DNA from: Pediococcus inopinatus
GTDB lineage: Bacteria; Bacillota; Bacilli; Lactobacillales; Lactobacillaceae
Assembly (NCBI RefSeq): GCF_002982135.1
Contig: NZ_CP019981.1
Location: 248,001-312,000 of the forward strand
Direction of reading: 5' to 3'
Length of the DNA stretch: 64,000 nucleotides
Position 1 is the stretch's first letter, and every line of letters begins with the position of its first letter. Below the pieces are notes generated by a model. The model saw nothing but the letters and a program-made list of their open reading frames with translations. It was not told the DNA's origin and ran no database searches. The position numbers were made by a program, and so were the translations under genes. Of this stretch, positions 1-7,895 are shown in pieces.

Positions 1-95
1 ACAGTGAAGCAGCCATTTGGAAAGCATGGCAGCAGGTGGTTGATAATGCCGATCAATTTTTTGATCAAATTCAAACGAAAGGGACGGTGGAGTAG
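1..95 (+). CDS. 3' end of an upstream gene (partial, unidentified)
   Basis: An open frame enters the window (first full codon at position 3) and stops with TAG at 93-95, directly before the ATG of the next gene at 96. The visible 30 residues end in KGTVE and show no recognisable motif. The zero-base spacing suggests translational coupling with the glycosyltransferase that follows. In lactobacilli such glycosyltransferases often come in pairs, so a partner glycosyltransferase is a reasonable guess, but nothing visible proves it. Confidence 0.6.
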   Translation, partial: SEAAIWKAWQQVVDNADQFFDQIQTKGTVE

Positions 96-1625
96 ATGAT
101 TTATTTTTTAAATGAGTATTTGATGGCTTTAAACTCTGGTCTAGAATATGCTGAAATTAATCGGATTAAACTGCTCAAAAATAATCATGTCCCAGCCAAA
201 ATTGTAACCCGAGATTACAATCAGGAATTGCATCGTAATATGCAGACTCTGGGTTTAGAAGCGGATGACATGGTCAACATGTTTGACTATTTCCAGCATG
301 CAGAACATGTTGAAACACCAAAAGTCCTCAAAACGATTGATTTAAATTTGCCAAAAAGTTACGAAATTGATCAAGGGGCCGATTTTAGTCGCGTAACTGA
401 TGGTGATCGCGTGGTGGCCGATGTTCATTTTGCCAGTGGCACCTTTGGCCGCGTTTCGTATGTGAATTATTTTGATGCCTATATGAATGTTGCCAAAACA
501 GAGTATTATGATTGGCGTGGGTTTAAGTCGATGGATAAGTACTTCACGCCGACGGGAGCTCCGGCAGCCGAATTTTTATTTACACCCGAAGGAAAACGCG
601 TTTACGAGTCATATTACATGAATGATGTGAACGGAAATCCTGTAAATTCTTTATTGAAACTAGTTGATTATAAAGGTGAAGACCATAATTTTGATAATTT
701 AGAGGAACTATTCACGTTCTTTTTAGATGAGTTAAATCGTCGTGATGGGAGTCACCAGACCTTTATTGCGGATCGACCAGCCCAGACAAACATGCCAATG
801 ATGAATATGGTGACGTTGGCACATAAATATGTTTCTCTACCAATTGTGCATGGTGTGGATCCAAATGATCAGGTCCATAGCAATTTTGATCCTGCATACA
901 CAACCGTGTTTGGTCCCCGAATTGATGAATTAGATGGCATTATTGTCATGACTCAAGCGCAAAAACGTGACTTAGGTAAACGTTTGAATCATCCCAAAAC
1001 GCCAATCTATGTTATTCCTGGAGCGGTTGTTCTTAATGAAACCCGAAATGAACCACATGTTTTGTACCGAAATCGAGTACAAGATCGTTTATTGTATGTA
1101 GGGCGTTTGACGCCTGATAAGCAGATTGAGCGGTTAATTCGCGCGGTTCAAATTATTAGTCAAAAGATTCCTGATGTCACTTTGGACTTGTATGGTTATG
1201 GTAGCGAAGAGGATGTCAACGCCTTTAAGAAGCTTGCGCAGGATTTAAAGGTTGATCAGCTAGTCCACTTCAAAGGCTTTGTCTACGATTTGACAACGGT
1301 ATATAACCAGGCGGGGTTGTTTGTTAGTGCAAGTCATTCTGATGCAATGCCACTAGCGATGGTGGAAGCCATGGCTCATGGGGTTCCAGCAGTTGCATAC
1401 GCAAGTCACTATGGTCCAAGCGAAATCATCGATGATAAGCAAAATGGGCGCCTAATTGAAGAGGGCGATGAAGACGTCTTCCTCTTTAGCCGGGCCGTGA
1501 TTGATTTGTTGAGTGATCCGGACTTACTGGCTGAATATAGTGAGAAAGCTTATGAAATTGGCGATCGGTATTCAGAAGAACATGTCCTGGCTGACTGGCA
1601 ATTATTGTTGACACATGATAATTAA
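96..1625 (+). CDS. GT4-family glycosyltransferase (TagE/GtfA-like)
   Basis: A 509-residue retaining glycosyltransferase. The N-terminal half (opening MIYFLNEYL) is of the type seen in poly(glycerol-phosphate) glucosyltransferases (TagE) and in the paired enzymes that glucosylate surface proteins in lactobacilli. The C-terminal half has the GT4 Rossmann domain: LLYVGRLTPDKQIERL around residue 330, and the E-x7-E-type donor-binding segment SDAMPLAMVEAMAHGVP around residue 415. The expected role is sugar transfer from UDP-glucose or a related donor to wall teichoic acid or a surface protein at the cytoplasmic face. It directly abuts the gene upstream, so the two probably form an operon. The acceptor cannot be read from sequence. 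Confidence 0.8.
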   Translation: MIYFLNEYLMALNSGLEYAEINRIKLLKNNHVPAKIVTRDYNQELHRNMQTLGLEADDMVNMFDYFQHAEHVETPKVLKTIDLNLPKSYEIDQGADFSRVTDGDRVVADVHFASGTFGRVSYVNYFDAYMNVAKTEYYDWRGFKSMDKYFTPTGAPAAEFLFTPEGKRVYESYYMNDVNGNPVNSLLKLVDYKGEDHNFDNLEELFTFFLDELNRRDGSHQTFIADRPAQTNMPMMNMVTLAHKYVSLPIVHGVDPNDQVHSNFDPAYTTVFGPRIDELDGIIVMTQAQKRDLGKRLNHPKTPIYVIPGAVVLNETRNEPHVLYRNRVQDRLLYVGRLTPDKQIERLIRAVQIISQKIPDVTLDLYGYGSEEDVNAFKKLAQDLKVDQLVHFKGFVYDLTTVYNQAGLFVSASHSDAMPLAMVEAMAHGVPAVAYASHYGPSEIIDDKQNGRLIEEGDEDVFLFSRAVIDLLSDPDLLAEYSEKAYEIGDRYSEEHVLADWQLLLTHDN

Positions 1626-1630
1626 AAATT

Positions 1631-1678
1631 AAAAACGAGAGTAGCATCAGATTTAAATCTGATCTTACTCTCGTTTTT
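1631..1678. terminator. Bidirectional Rho-independent terminator
   Basis: A 13-bp perfect outer stem (AAAAACGAGAGTA / TACTCTCGTTTTT) encloses a second palindrome around ATTTAAAT. T-runs on both strands suit the convergent glycosyltransferase and oxidoreductase genes. Confidence 0.9.
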
Positions 1679-1694
1679 AGTTTCTTAAGTTTGA

Positions 1695-3050
1695 TTATTT
1701 AACAGCCCCAAACAGATCGTTAAACGCTTCGGTCATAGTTGGATGAGAATAAATTTGATCACGAAGCACTTCATAAGGGATGTGTTGATGCATGGCTAAT
1801 GAAATCGTGTTGATCAATTCTTGAGCGTCCACACAATAAAGAGTTGCGCCTAAGATCTCATGGCTATCTGGTGAAACTAGCACTTTAAGATAACCGGTTG
1901 TGTTCCCAATAACGTGAGCCTTGGGAACTGAAGCTGTCATAATTTTACCGCTGAGATAGGCGACATTTTCTTCTTTGGCCTGTTCCTCGTTCATTCCGAT
2001 TGTTGCGACAGGTGTATCCAAGAACACCACGTGAGGCACAAGGCTTTGTTCTTTAAGTGATCGTTTACCATCACCGACCAATTGATCTAGGACAATGCGA
2101 TAGTCATCTAAGGAGATGTAAGTGAATTGGGCACCACCCCGAACATCACCCATTGCCCAGATGTCTTTGACATTAGTCTGAAGATGATCATTGACGACGA
2201 CACCGTGGTTGTTAGTTTCTATACCGGCTTTATCCAAACCCAAATTGGCAATATTAGCTTTTCGGCCCGTCGCCACTAAGATTGTATCGGCATCAATGGT
2301 CCTAGCCTGGTCGCCCTGTGTAAATGAAATTTGGGCAAAGCCATCATTATCCTCGATTTTTGCAATTTGGGCATTGAATTCAAAACGCACGTTCTTTTCA
2401 GCAAGGTTCTTTTTGACTTCTTGCGCAAGTTCTCGTTCATCGCGAGGCATAAACTTTTTACCTGCATCAATGATGGTCACTTGTGATCCAAAGTTTGCGT
2501 AAATGGATGCAAACTCCAAGCCGATGTAACCACCCCCGATAATTACAAGATGTTTAGGAAGGTGGCGCTGGTCCATTAAGGATTCGCTAGTTTTAACAAA
2601 GGTACTTTGTTGTAAACCAGGAACATCAGGTAAGATTGGCGTGCTTCCCGTGTTGATAAAGATGTGGTCTCCTGAAATTTCATCAGTTTTTCCATTTTGA
2701 TAAGTAACTTTAAGTTGTTTGGGAGCTTCAAATTCAGCGCGGCCATTCAAAACAGTTACGGTTGATTTGTCGGCAATTTTGTGCAAATTACTTTCACGAA
2801 GCGTGCCAGTTACATCATTTTTATTAACAATAGCATGGGTATAATTTTCTTGAGCATTGCCAAGTTGATTATTTTGGGAACTAGTTAGTAGTGTTTTAGT
2901 TGGAATACAGGCGACGTTAATACAGGTTCCGCCGTACATTTTGTCGGACGCTTCAATCATAATGACCGATTCACCTCGAGAGGCAAGGGCACCAGCGAGC
3001 GTTTTCGCAGCTTTACCAAATCCGATAAAAACATTTTTTGCTGTAATCAT
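1695..3050 (-). CDS. FAD-dependent pyridine nucleotide-disulfide oxidoreductase (RclA/MerA-like)
   Basis: A 451-residue flavoprotein of the class I disulfide reductase family. It has an N-terminal dinucleotide site (GFGKAAKTLAGALASRG), the redox pair in GGTCINVACIPTK near residues 40-50, a second NAD(P) site (VIIGGGYIGLEFASI) near residue 170, the FAD motif IWAMGDV near residue 300, and a C-terminal dimer domain with HPT at the active site. Relatives reduce hypothiocyanous acid, metal ions or other reactive species. The start at 3050 is chosen because AAAGGAGG lies at 3059-3066; an upstream in-frame ATG (3077) has no such site. It is divergent from a MarR regulator, and a good promoter plus repeated operator lie between them, so MarR control by an oxidant is likely. 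The true substrate is not known. Confidence 0.85.
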   Translation of the reverse strand: MITAKNVFIGFGKAAKTLAGALASRGESVIMIEASDKMYGGTCINVACIPTKTLLTSSQNNQLGNAQENYTHAIVNKNDVTGTLRESNLHKIADKSTVTVLNGRAEFEAPKQLKVTYQNGKTDEISGDHIFINTGSTPILPDVPGLQQSTFVKTSESLMDQRHLPKHLVIIGGGYIGLEFASIYANFGSQVTIIDAGKKFMPRDERELAQEVKKNLAEKNVRFEFNAQIAKIEDNDGFAQISFTQGDQARTIDADTILVATGRKANIANLGLDKAGIETNNHGVVVNDHLQTNVKDIWAMGDVRGGAQFTYISLDDYRIVLDQLVGDGKRSLKEQSLVPHVVFLDTPVATIGMNEEQAKEENVAYLSGKIMTASVPKAHVIGNTTGYLKVLVSPDSHEILGATLYCVDAQELINTISLAMHQHIPYEVLRDQIYSHPTMTEAFNDLFGAVK

Positions 3051-3068
3051 GAATAATTCCTCCTTTAA

Positions 3069-3098
3069 TATGTACATACATATTACTGTACATACATA
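3069..3098. promoter_or_regulatory. Probable MarR operator, two direct repeats
   Basis: The 12-mer TGTACATACATA occurs at 3071-3082 and again at 3087-3098, and the first copy lies in the palindrome TATGTACATA (3069-3078). The repeats overlap the -10 box and predicted start site of the oxidoreductase, so bound regulator would block transcription. Assignment to the neighbouring MarR protein is inferred from position. Confidence 0.65.
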
Positions 3099-3124
3099 GT
3101 AAAATGCTGGTATACTTTTGTCAA
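3096..3124 (-). promoter_or_regulatory. Sigma-A promoter of the disulfide oxidoreductase
   Basis: On the minus strand a consensus -35 TTGACA (3119-3124), a 17-bp spacer and a -10 TACTAT (3096-3101) precede the gene. Transcription should start near 3089, inside the repeated operator. Confidence 0.8.
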
Positions 3125-3155
3125 CAGATTAGATTGGTAGAGAGAAGGTTATTGC

Positions 3156-3587
3156 ATGGCATCAGTTTTAGAGTCGTGTACGTATTTTGTGTCGAACCGT
3201 TTGGCACGAGAAACGGAGAAAATTGCAAAAAAAGTTTATCAACCAACGGGGATGAATCCCACGTATAGCTATGTGTTAATGGCAATTGATGAAAAAAAGA
3301 CCGTTTTACTTCATGATTTAGCGGATTTAATGGATTATTCACCGTCTACCATGTCCCGATTTGTGGACAGCCTGGTAAAGAAAGGGTACGTCGCTAGGGA
3401 TTATCAGTGGCGCAAAGTAGCGTTGAGCCTGACTGATTCTGGCAAGCAAATGGTTAAAATTGCGTATCAGTGTTTAGCAAAAATGGATCAAGAAACTTGT
3501 CGCGTGTTTGGAAGTGCTGAACAACGCGATAGGGTGGTCGCAAATTTGAATGAGTGGACGACAACAATTGAGGCCACGGTAAAATAA
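3156..3587 (+). CDS. MarR-family transcriptional regulator
   Basis: A 143-residue winged-helix protein. The recognition helix region is DLMDYSPSTMSRFVDSLVKKGYV (about residues 55-77), followed by the wing (RDYQWRKVALSLTDSGKQMV), which is the classical MarR layout. It has one N-terminal cysteine (about residue 8) and two near the C-terminus, which could sense oxidants, though this is speculative. It is divergent from the flavin disulfide reductase and probably represses it through the repeats at 3069-3098. The start ATG has AGAAGG nine bases upstream. Confidence 0.85.
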   Translation: MASVLESCTYFVSNRLARETEKIAKKVYQPTGMNPTYSYVLMAIDEKKTVLLHDLADLMDYSPSTMSRFVDSLVKKGYVARDYQWRKVALSLTDSGKQMVKIAYQCLAKMDQETCRVFGSAEQRDRVVANLNEWTTTIEATVK

Positions 3588-3619
3588 AATCCACTAACTT
3601 TCACAGTTAGTGGATTTTT
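3588..3619. terminator. Bidirectional terminator
   Basis: Stem AAATCCACTAACT / AGTTAGTGGATTT with a four-base loop and T-run, between the convergent MarR and YbaK genes. Confidence 0.9.
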
Positions 3620-3620
3620 G

Positions 3621-4124
3621 TTATTCAGTTAAATCTGCGAAGGTACCATGGACTAATTTTTTTAGATCTTGCGCATCAATTTTAACAGAGCGGCCAATCT
3701 TTCCAGAGGAGACAATAATCTCACCTTGTTTTTGCGCAATGTCAGAAATATAGATTGGGAAATGTTTAGATTCATAGATTCCGATTGGTGTGTTGGCCCC
3801 GTGTTCATAGCCTGTGGTTTTAACCAGTTCTTTCAGCGGAATCATTCCAATTTTTTTATTGCCAGAAACCTTAGCCAACTTTTTATAACTAAGGTGTTCA
3901 TCAATTGGCAGCACGCCAACAAGCGGACCAGTTTTGTTGCCAGTTAGGGCTAACGTCTTATAGATATGATGTTCATCTTCAGCGAGATGGTCGACTTGCA
4001 GTTGTTCGACGTCACCTTCCTGTTTTGTGGGGAAGATATATTGTTCATACTTCATATTAGCTTTATCAAGAATCTTTTCGACTAGAGTTTTATCAATTTT
4101 ATTTTTTTTGCTTTTTTTAGAAAT
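3621..4124 (-). CDS. ybaK: Cys-tRNA(Pro)/Cys-tRNA(Cys) deacylase YbaK/EbsC
   Basis: A YbaK-type editing protein that hydrolyses Cys-tRNA(Pro) made in error by prolyl-tRNA synthetase. The fold is recognisable from YKTLALTGNKTGPLVGVLPIDEHLSYKKLAKVSG (central) and the conserved lysine and GxxPIG loop (TGYEHGANTPIGIYESKHFPIYIS). The start is uncertain. The only upstream GTG (4131-4133) lies inside the Shine-Dalgarno-like GGAAGGTGA, too close to be used with it, and no ATG, GTG or TTG follows at normal spacing. An ATT at 4122-4124 is five bases beyond that site and is taken here, giving 167 residues; with GTG the protein would have 170. Confidence 0.85.
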   Translation of the reverse strand: MSKKSKKNKIDKTLVEKILDKANMKYEQYIFPTKQEGDVEQLQVDHLAEDEHHIYKTLALTGNKTGPLVGVLPIDEHLSYKKLAKVSGNKKIGMIPLKELVKTTGYEHGANTPIGIYESKHFPIYISDIAQKQGEIIVSSGKIGRSVKIDAQDLKKLVHGTFADLTE

Positions 4125-4246
4125 ATTGTTCACCTTCCTGCAAATTCATTTTAGCATAGTGGCTTAAAAAAGAGGAACCGAGAAATTTTGGGGTATGCTA
4201 TAATTTAAAGGTATAAATTAACGGGTAACTGAAAGGTGGGAATGAT

Positions 4247-4969
4247 TTGGCTGATTTGTTGTATAAAACAATTTTAAAAGATTTGGAAAAACGAATCTTC
4301 AATAATGAATTTCCTGCTAAAAAGTTACCAGATGAACGAACGTTGACGAGCCAGTATGGTGTGAGTCGTAGTTCGATCAAACGCGCGTTAAGTGTATTAG
4401 CAGATGAAGGGATTGTGTTTAAAAAGCGTGGTTCCGGAACTTTTGTGAATCCACTTTATTTAAAGAATCGCTCGTTGTTTACATATGAGGGCTCCAATCT
4501 TGGGGTAACCGACAGTATGCGTGCGGATGGGCGAAAACCTAGCATCAAAGTCCTGGACTTTTCTGTTATTCCGGCAACAAAAGAAATGCAGACAGATTTA
4601 TTCTTGGAAGCAGAAGATTTTGTTTATCAAATTCGGCGGTTACGGTTGTTGGACGATCAACCAGTCATGATTGAGACGGGGTATATTCCCATTAAAATTG
4701 TCCCTGAGTTATCACGAACAATTGTCTCAAAATCAATTTTTAATTATTTAGAAGATAAAAAGAATCAAACGGTCACTAAATCTTTCTTGTCAATTGAAGC
4801 CCAACCTTCAACCTCTGATGATCAAGAACTTTTGCATTTGACACCCCAAGAGCCAGTGGGGGTCATGTCTGGAATCTTTTTCTTGGATGATGGGACGCCA
4901 TTTGAGTTATCAAACATGCGATTGCATTATAAATATATGAAGTATAATGCAGTGGTTGAGCTGAAATAG
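4247..4969 (+). CDS. GntR-family regulator with UTRA ligand domain
   Basis: A 240-residue HutC/GntR-type repressor. The N-terminal winged helix (about residues 1-70) contains KKLPDERTLTSQYGVSRSSIKRALSVLADEGIVFKKRGSGTFV. The C-terminal UTRA domain (about 85-235) binds a small effector, usually a sugar phosphate or similar. It starts with TTG, with GAAAGGTGGG six to seven bases upstream. It lies immediately upstream of the phosphoketolase gene in the same direction but is separated from it by a terminator, so control of phosphoketolase is a reasonable but unproven inference. Confidence 0.85.
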   Translation: MADLLYKTILKDLEKRIFNNEFPAKKLPDERTLTSQYGVSRSSIKRALSVLADEGIVFKKRGSGTFVNPLYLKNRSLFTYEGSNLGVTDSMRADGRKPSIKVLDFSVIPATKEMQTDLFLEAEDFVYQIRRLRLLDDQPVMIETGYIPIKIVPELSRTIVSKSIFNYLEDKKNQTVTKSFLSIEAQPSTSDDQELLHLTPQEPVGVMSGIFFLDDGTPFELSNMRLHYKYMKYNAVVELK

Positions 4970-5007
4970 GAAAATTACTATAAATTTATCTAGCCAGATG
5001 AACGAAT

Positions 5008-5110
5008 CATAACCAACGAGTGGGGTTATGAGGTGAGAATTTCGCGGCACTGTAAGCATAAAAGTTGAACTGTTGATTACATCATGTAACGTGTAATCAA
5101 CAGTTTTTTT
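5008..5110 (+). terminator. Small hairpin plus terminator after the GntR gene
   Basis: A hairpin CATAACC / GGTTATG near 5008-5030 is followed by a strong terminator, stem ACTGTTGATTAC / GTAATCAACAGT with a T-run (5068-5110). It separates the regulator from the phosphoketolase promoter. Confidence 0.8.
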
Positions 5111-5148
5111 ATTTTTAAAAAATTGGACCGTATCAATTTTCAAATTAG

Positions 5149-5177
5149 TTGACCACAAGGAAATATCGGGTTATTAT
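5149..5177 (+). promoter_or_regulatory. Promoter of the phosphoketolase gene
   Basis: -35 TTGACC (5149-5154), a 17-bp spacer, and -10 TATTAT (5172-5177). The predicted start near 5184 leaves a leader of about 290 bases, which holds the tandem 100-bp repeats. Confidence 0.7.
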
Positions 5178-5219
5178 TATGTTGTATTCGGTAACAACTT
5201 CAAAAAAACTAAACATTTT

Positions 5220-5470
5220 GAATGTGAGGTTTTGCGAGAGGCAGAATAGACATTAGCATATGAAAAGGAGCCAATCCGACTAACTGCTTTAGCAGAGTAG
5301 GGAGGATGGACATCCGTTTTGAATATAGGATTTTACGAGAGCAAAATAGACATTTATACATGAAAAGGAGCCAGTCCGACTAACTGCTTTAGCAGAGTAG
5401 AGAGGATGGACATCCGTTTTGAATATAGGATTTTGCGAGAGCAAAATAGACATTTATACATGAAAAGGAG
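5220..5470 (+). repeat. 2.5 tandem copies of a 100-bp unit in the phosphoketolase leader
   Basis: Copies lie at 5220-5320, 5321-5420 and 5421-5470 (the last is a half unit). Copies 2 and 3 differ at one position in 50. Copy 1 is more diverged in its first half but nearly identical in its second half. Each unit carries the ribosome-binding sequence GAAAAGGAG; the two full units also carry a hairpin CTGC-TTTA-GCAG and a small palindrome GGATG-GA-CATCC. The half copy donates its GAAAAGGAG to the phosphoketolase start. Copy 1 ends in an ATG (5306) that opens a 25-codon reading frame running through copy 2 to TAA at 5381-5383. Confidence 0.9.
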
Positions 5471-5477
5471 CAATACA

Positions 5478-7844
5478 ATGGCAACTGATTATTCATCAAA
5501 ATCATATTTTGAAAATCTTGATAAATTTTGGCAGGCTGCAAATTACTTGTCAGTTGGGCAACTTTATTTAAAAGATAATCCGTTATTAAAACGTCCATTG
5601 AAAAATGAGGATGTAAAGGTTCATCCAATTGGACACTGGGGAACAATTCCTGGTCAAAATTACATTTATGCTCATTTAAATCGTGTCATTAATAAGTACA
5701 ACTTAAACATGTTTTATATCGAAGGCCCTGGTCATGGTGGTCAAGTAATGGTTTCAAACTCTTATTTGGACGGTAGTTACACTGAAACTTATCCAGAAAT
5801 TACACAGGATGAATCCGGGATGCAGAAGCTGTTTAAACAGTTTTCTTGGCCTGGTGGTGTGGCATCACATGCCGCTCCTGTAACACCAGGTTCCATTCAT
5901 GAAGGTGGCGAACTTGGCTATTCTCTATCTCATGGAGTAGGTGCAATTTTAGATAGTCCTGATCAAATTGCGGCTGTTGTAGTGGGCGATGGTGAAGCTG
6001 AAACTGGTCCACTGGCAACATCATGGCAATCAAATAAGTTTATTAATCCAATTAATGATGGGGCAGTTTTGCCAATCCTTGATATTAATGGGTATAAGCT
6101 AAGCAATCCAACGTTGTTTAGTCGGATGTCAGATGAAAAAATTAAGCAGTATTTTGAAGGCTTGAATTGGAGTCCAATCTTTGTTGAAGGCGATAACGCT
6201 GAAAAGATGAATCCGGAAATGGCCAAAGCAATGGACACGGCTGTTGAGCAGATCCAAGCGATTCAAAAGAATGCGCGTGAAAATAACGATCCATCTCTTC
6301 CAAGTTGGCCTTTAATCATTTTCCGTTCACCAAAGGGTTGGACAGGTCCAAAGACATGGGACGGTAAGGTCGTTGAAGGAACTTTCCGTGCGCATCAAAT
6401 TCCAATTCCAGTTGACCAAGCAGACATGCAACATGCTGATGCGCTTCTGGATTGGATGGAATCTTATAAACCAGAAGAATTATTTGATGACGCTGGTAAA
6501 CTTAAACCAGAAATTGCAGCGATTGCCCCAAAAGGTGACAAACGGATGGCTGCCAACCCAATTACCAATGGGGGCGTTGATCCAAAAGATTTACGTTTGC
6601 CTGACTTTCGAGATTACGCAGTGGATACCAGCAAACGGGGCCAATCTGTCAAACAAGATATGATTGTTTGGTCTGATTACTTACGCGATGTCGTTAAATT
6701 GAATCCTGAGAACTTCCGGATGTTTGGTCCAGATGAAACCATGTCTAACCGACTTTATGGATTGTTTGAAACAACTGACCGACAGTGGATCGACCCTATC
6801 AAAAAAGATTGGGATGAAGATCTCGCACCTGCTGGGCGGATTTTGGATGCTCAATTATCTGAGCATCAAGCTGAAGGCTGGTTAGAAGGTTATACATTGA
6901 CTGGTCGTCATGGGATTTTCACAAGTTACGAAGCCTTTTTACGGGTTGTGGATTCTATGTTGACCCAACACTTCAAGTGGTTACGTAAAGCTAGTGAGTT
7001 GAAATGGCGGAAAGATTATCCATCTTTGAACGTGGTTTCAACATCGACTAGTTTCCAACAAGATCATAATGGCTACACTCATCAAGATCCAGGTATTTTG
7101 ACCCATATGGCGGAAAAGAAACCAGAATTTGTGCGTGAATATTTGCCTGCAGATGCTAATTCATTGTTGGCAGTTAGCCCGTTAATTATGAATGACCGTG
7201 AAAAAGTCAATGTTTTGGTTACTTCAAAGCAGTTGCGTCCTCAATTTTATTCAATTGAAGAAGCAGAAGTATTAGCGAAAAATGGCCTTGGAATTATTGA
7301 TTGGGCAAGTACGGATCAAGGTGCCAAACCAGATGTCATTTTTGCGGCTGCCGGAACAGAACCTAATATGGAAAGTTTAGCAGCTATCAACATTTTGCAT
7401 GATCAATTTCCAGATTTGAAAATCCGGTTTATCAATGTGATTGATTTACTCAAGTTACAGAGTCCAAAGGTTAATCCACGCGGACTTTCTGATGAAGAAT
7501 TTGATCATTACTTTACCAAAGACACACCCGTGATCTTTGCATTCCACGGCTATGAAGATCTTGTGAAGTCCATATTCTTTGATCGTCATAATCACAATGT
7601 GCATGTGCACGGCTATCGTGAAAACGGAGATATTACCACTCCATTTGATATGCGGGTAGTTAACCAGCTTGATCGTTTCAATTTATCAAAAGAAGCGATT
7701 ATGGCAATTCCTGAGTTTGCTGAAAGTGGCGCTGACTTTATTCAGAAGATGGATAACAAATTGGCTGAACATTATCAGTATATCCGGGATCACGGAGACG
7801 ATCTTCCTGAAGTGAAAGATTGGACTTGGAAAGATTTAAAATAA
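5478..7844 (+). CDS. xpkA: Xylulose-5-phosphate/fructose-6-phosphate phosphoketolase
   Basis: A 788-residue thiamine-diphosphate enzyme that splits xylulose-5-phosphate (and fructose-6-phosphate) with phosphate to acetyl phosphate and a triose (or tetrose) phosphate. It is the key enzyme of heterolactic pentose metabolism. Family marks include [20 protein letters not shown] near the N-terminus, GPGHGG and the [24 protein letters not shown] segment, the ThDP/Mg site [14 protein letters not shown] near residue 169, and the C-terminal [15 protein letters not shown]. The start at 5478 has GAAAAGGAG seven bases upstream; an in-frame ATG at 5406 would add 24 residues encoded by the repeat and is rejected. 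Length agrees with the family. Regulation may involve the adjacent GntR protein and the repeated leader. Confidence 0.97.
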   Translation: MATDYSSKSYFENLDKFWQAANYLSVGQLYLKDNPLLKRPLKNEDVKVHPIGHWGTIPGQNYIYAHLNRVINKYNLNMFYIEGPGHGGQVMVSNSYLDGSYTETYPEITQDESGMQKLFKQFSWPGGVASHAAPVTPGSIHEGGELGYSLSHGVGAILDSPDQIAAVVVGDGEAETGPLATSWQSNKFINPINDGAVLPILDINGYKLSNPTLFSRMSDEKIKQYFEGLNWSPIFVEGDNAEKMNPEMAKAMDTAVEQIQAIQKNARENNDPSLPSWPLIIFRSPKGWTGPKTWDGKVVEGTFRAHQIPIPVDQADMQHADALLDWMESYKPEELFDDAGKLKPEIAAIAPKGDKRMAANPITNGGVDPKDLRLPDFRDYAVDTSKRGQSVKQDMIVWSDYLRDVVKLNPENFRMFGPDETMSNRLYGLFETTDRQWIDPIKKDWDEDLAPAGRILDAQLSEHQAEGWLEGYTLTGRHGIFTSYEAFLRVVDSMLTQHFKWLRKASELKWRKDYPSLNVVSTSTSFQQDHNGYTHQDPGILTHMAEKKPEFVREYLPADANSLLAVSPLIMNDREKVNVLVTSKQLRPQFYSIEEAEVLAKNGLGIIDWASTDQGAKPDVIFAAAGTEPNMESLAAINILHDQFPDLKIRFINVIDLLKLQSPKVNPRGLSDEEFDHYFTKDTPVIFAFHGYEDLVKSIFFDRHNHNVHVHGYRENGDITTPFDMRVVNQLDRFNLSKEAIMAIPEFAESGADFIQKMDNKLAEHYQYIRDHGDDLPEVKDWTWKDLK

Positions 7845-7853
7845 AAAATCATA

Positions 7854-7891
7854 AAAATGCACAACGTTAATCATACGACGTTGTGCATTTT
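7854..7891 (+). terminator. Terminator of the phosphoketolase gene
   Basis: Stem AAAATGCACAACGT / ACGTTGTGCATTTT. An ISL3 element is inserted just past it; its left target duplication (7888-7895) overlaps the T-run. Confidence 0.9.
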
Positions 7892-7895
7892 GTTT

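Noticed and set aside
2191..2502. 103-codon plus-strand frame inside the oxidoreductase gene
   Set aside because: It is the antisense shadow of a well-conserved flavoprotein and has no start signals.
5220..5470. CRISPR-like repeat array
   Set aside because: The copies are directly adjacent with no spacers, the unit is 100 bp, and no cas genes are present.
5406..5477. In-frame ATG giving the phosphoketolase a 24-residue N-terminal extension
   Set aside because: The extension is encoded by the tandem repeat, has no spaced ribosome site, and the ATG at 5478 has GAAAAGGAG at ideal distance and gives the family's usual N-terminus.
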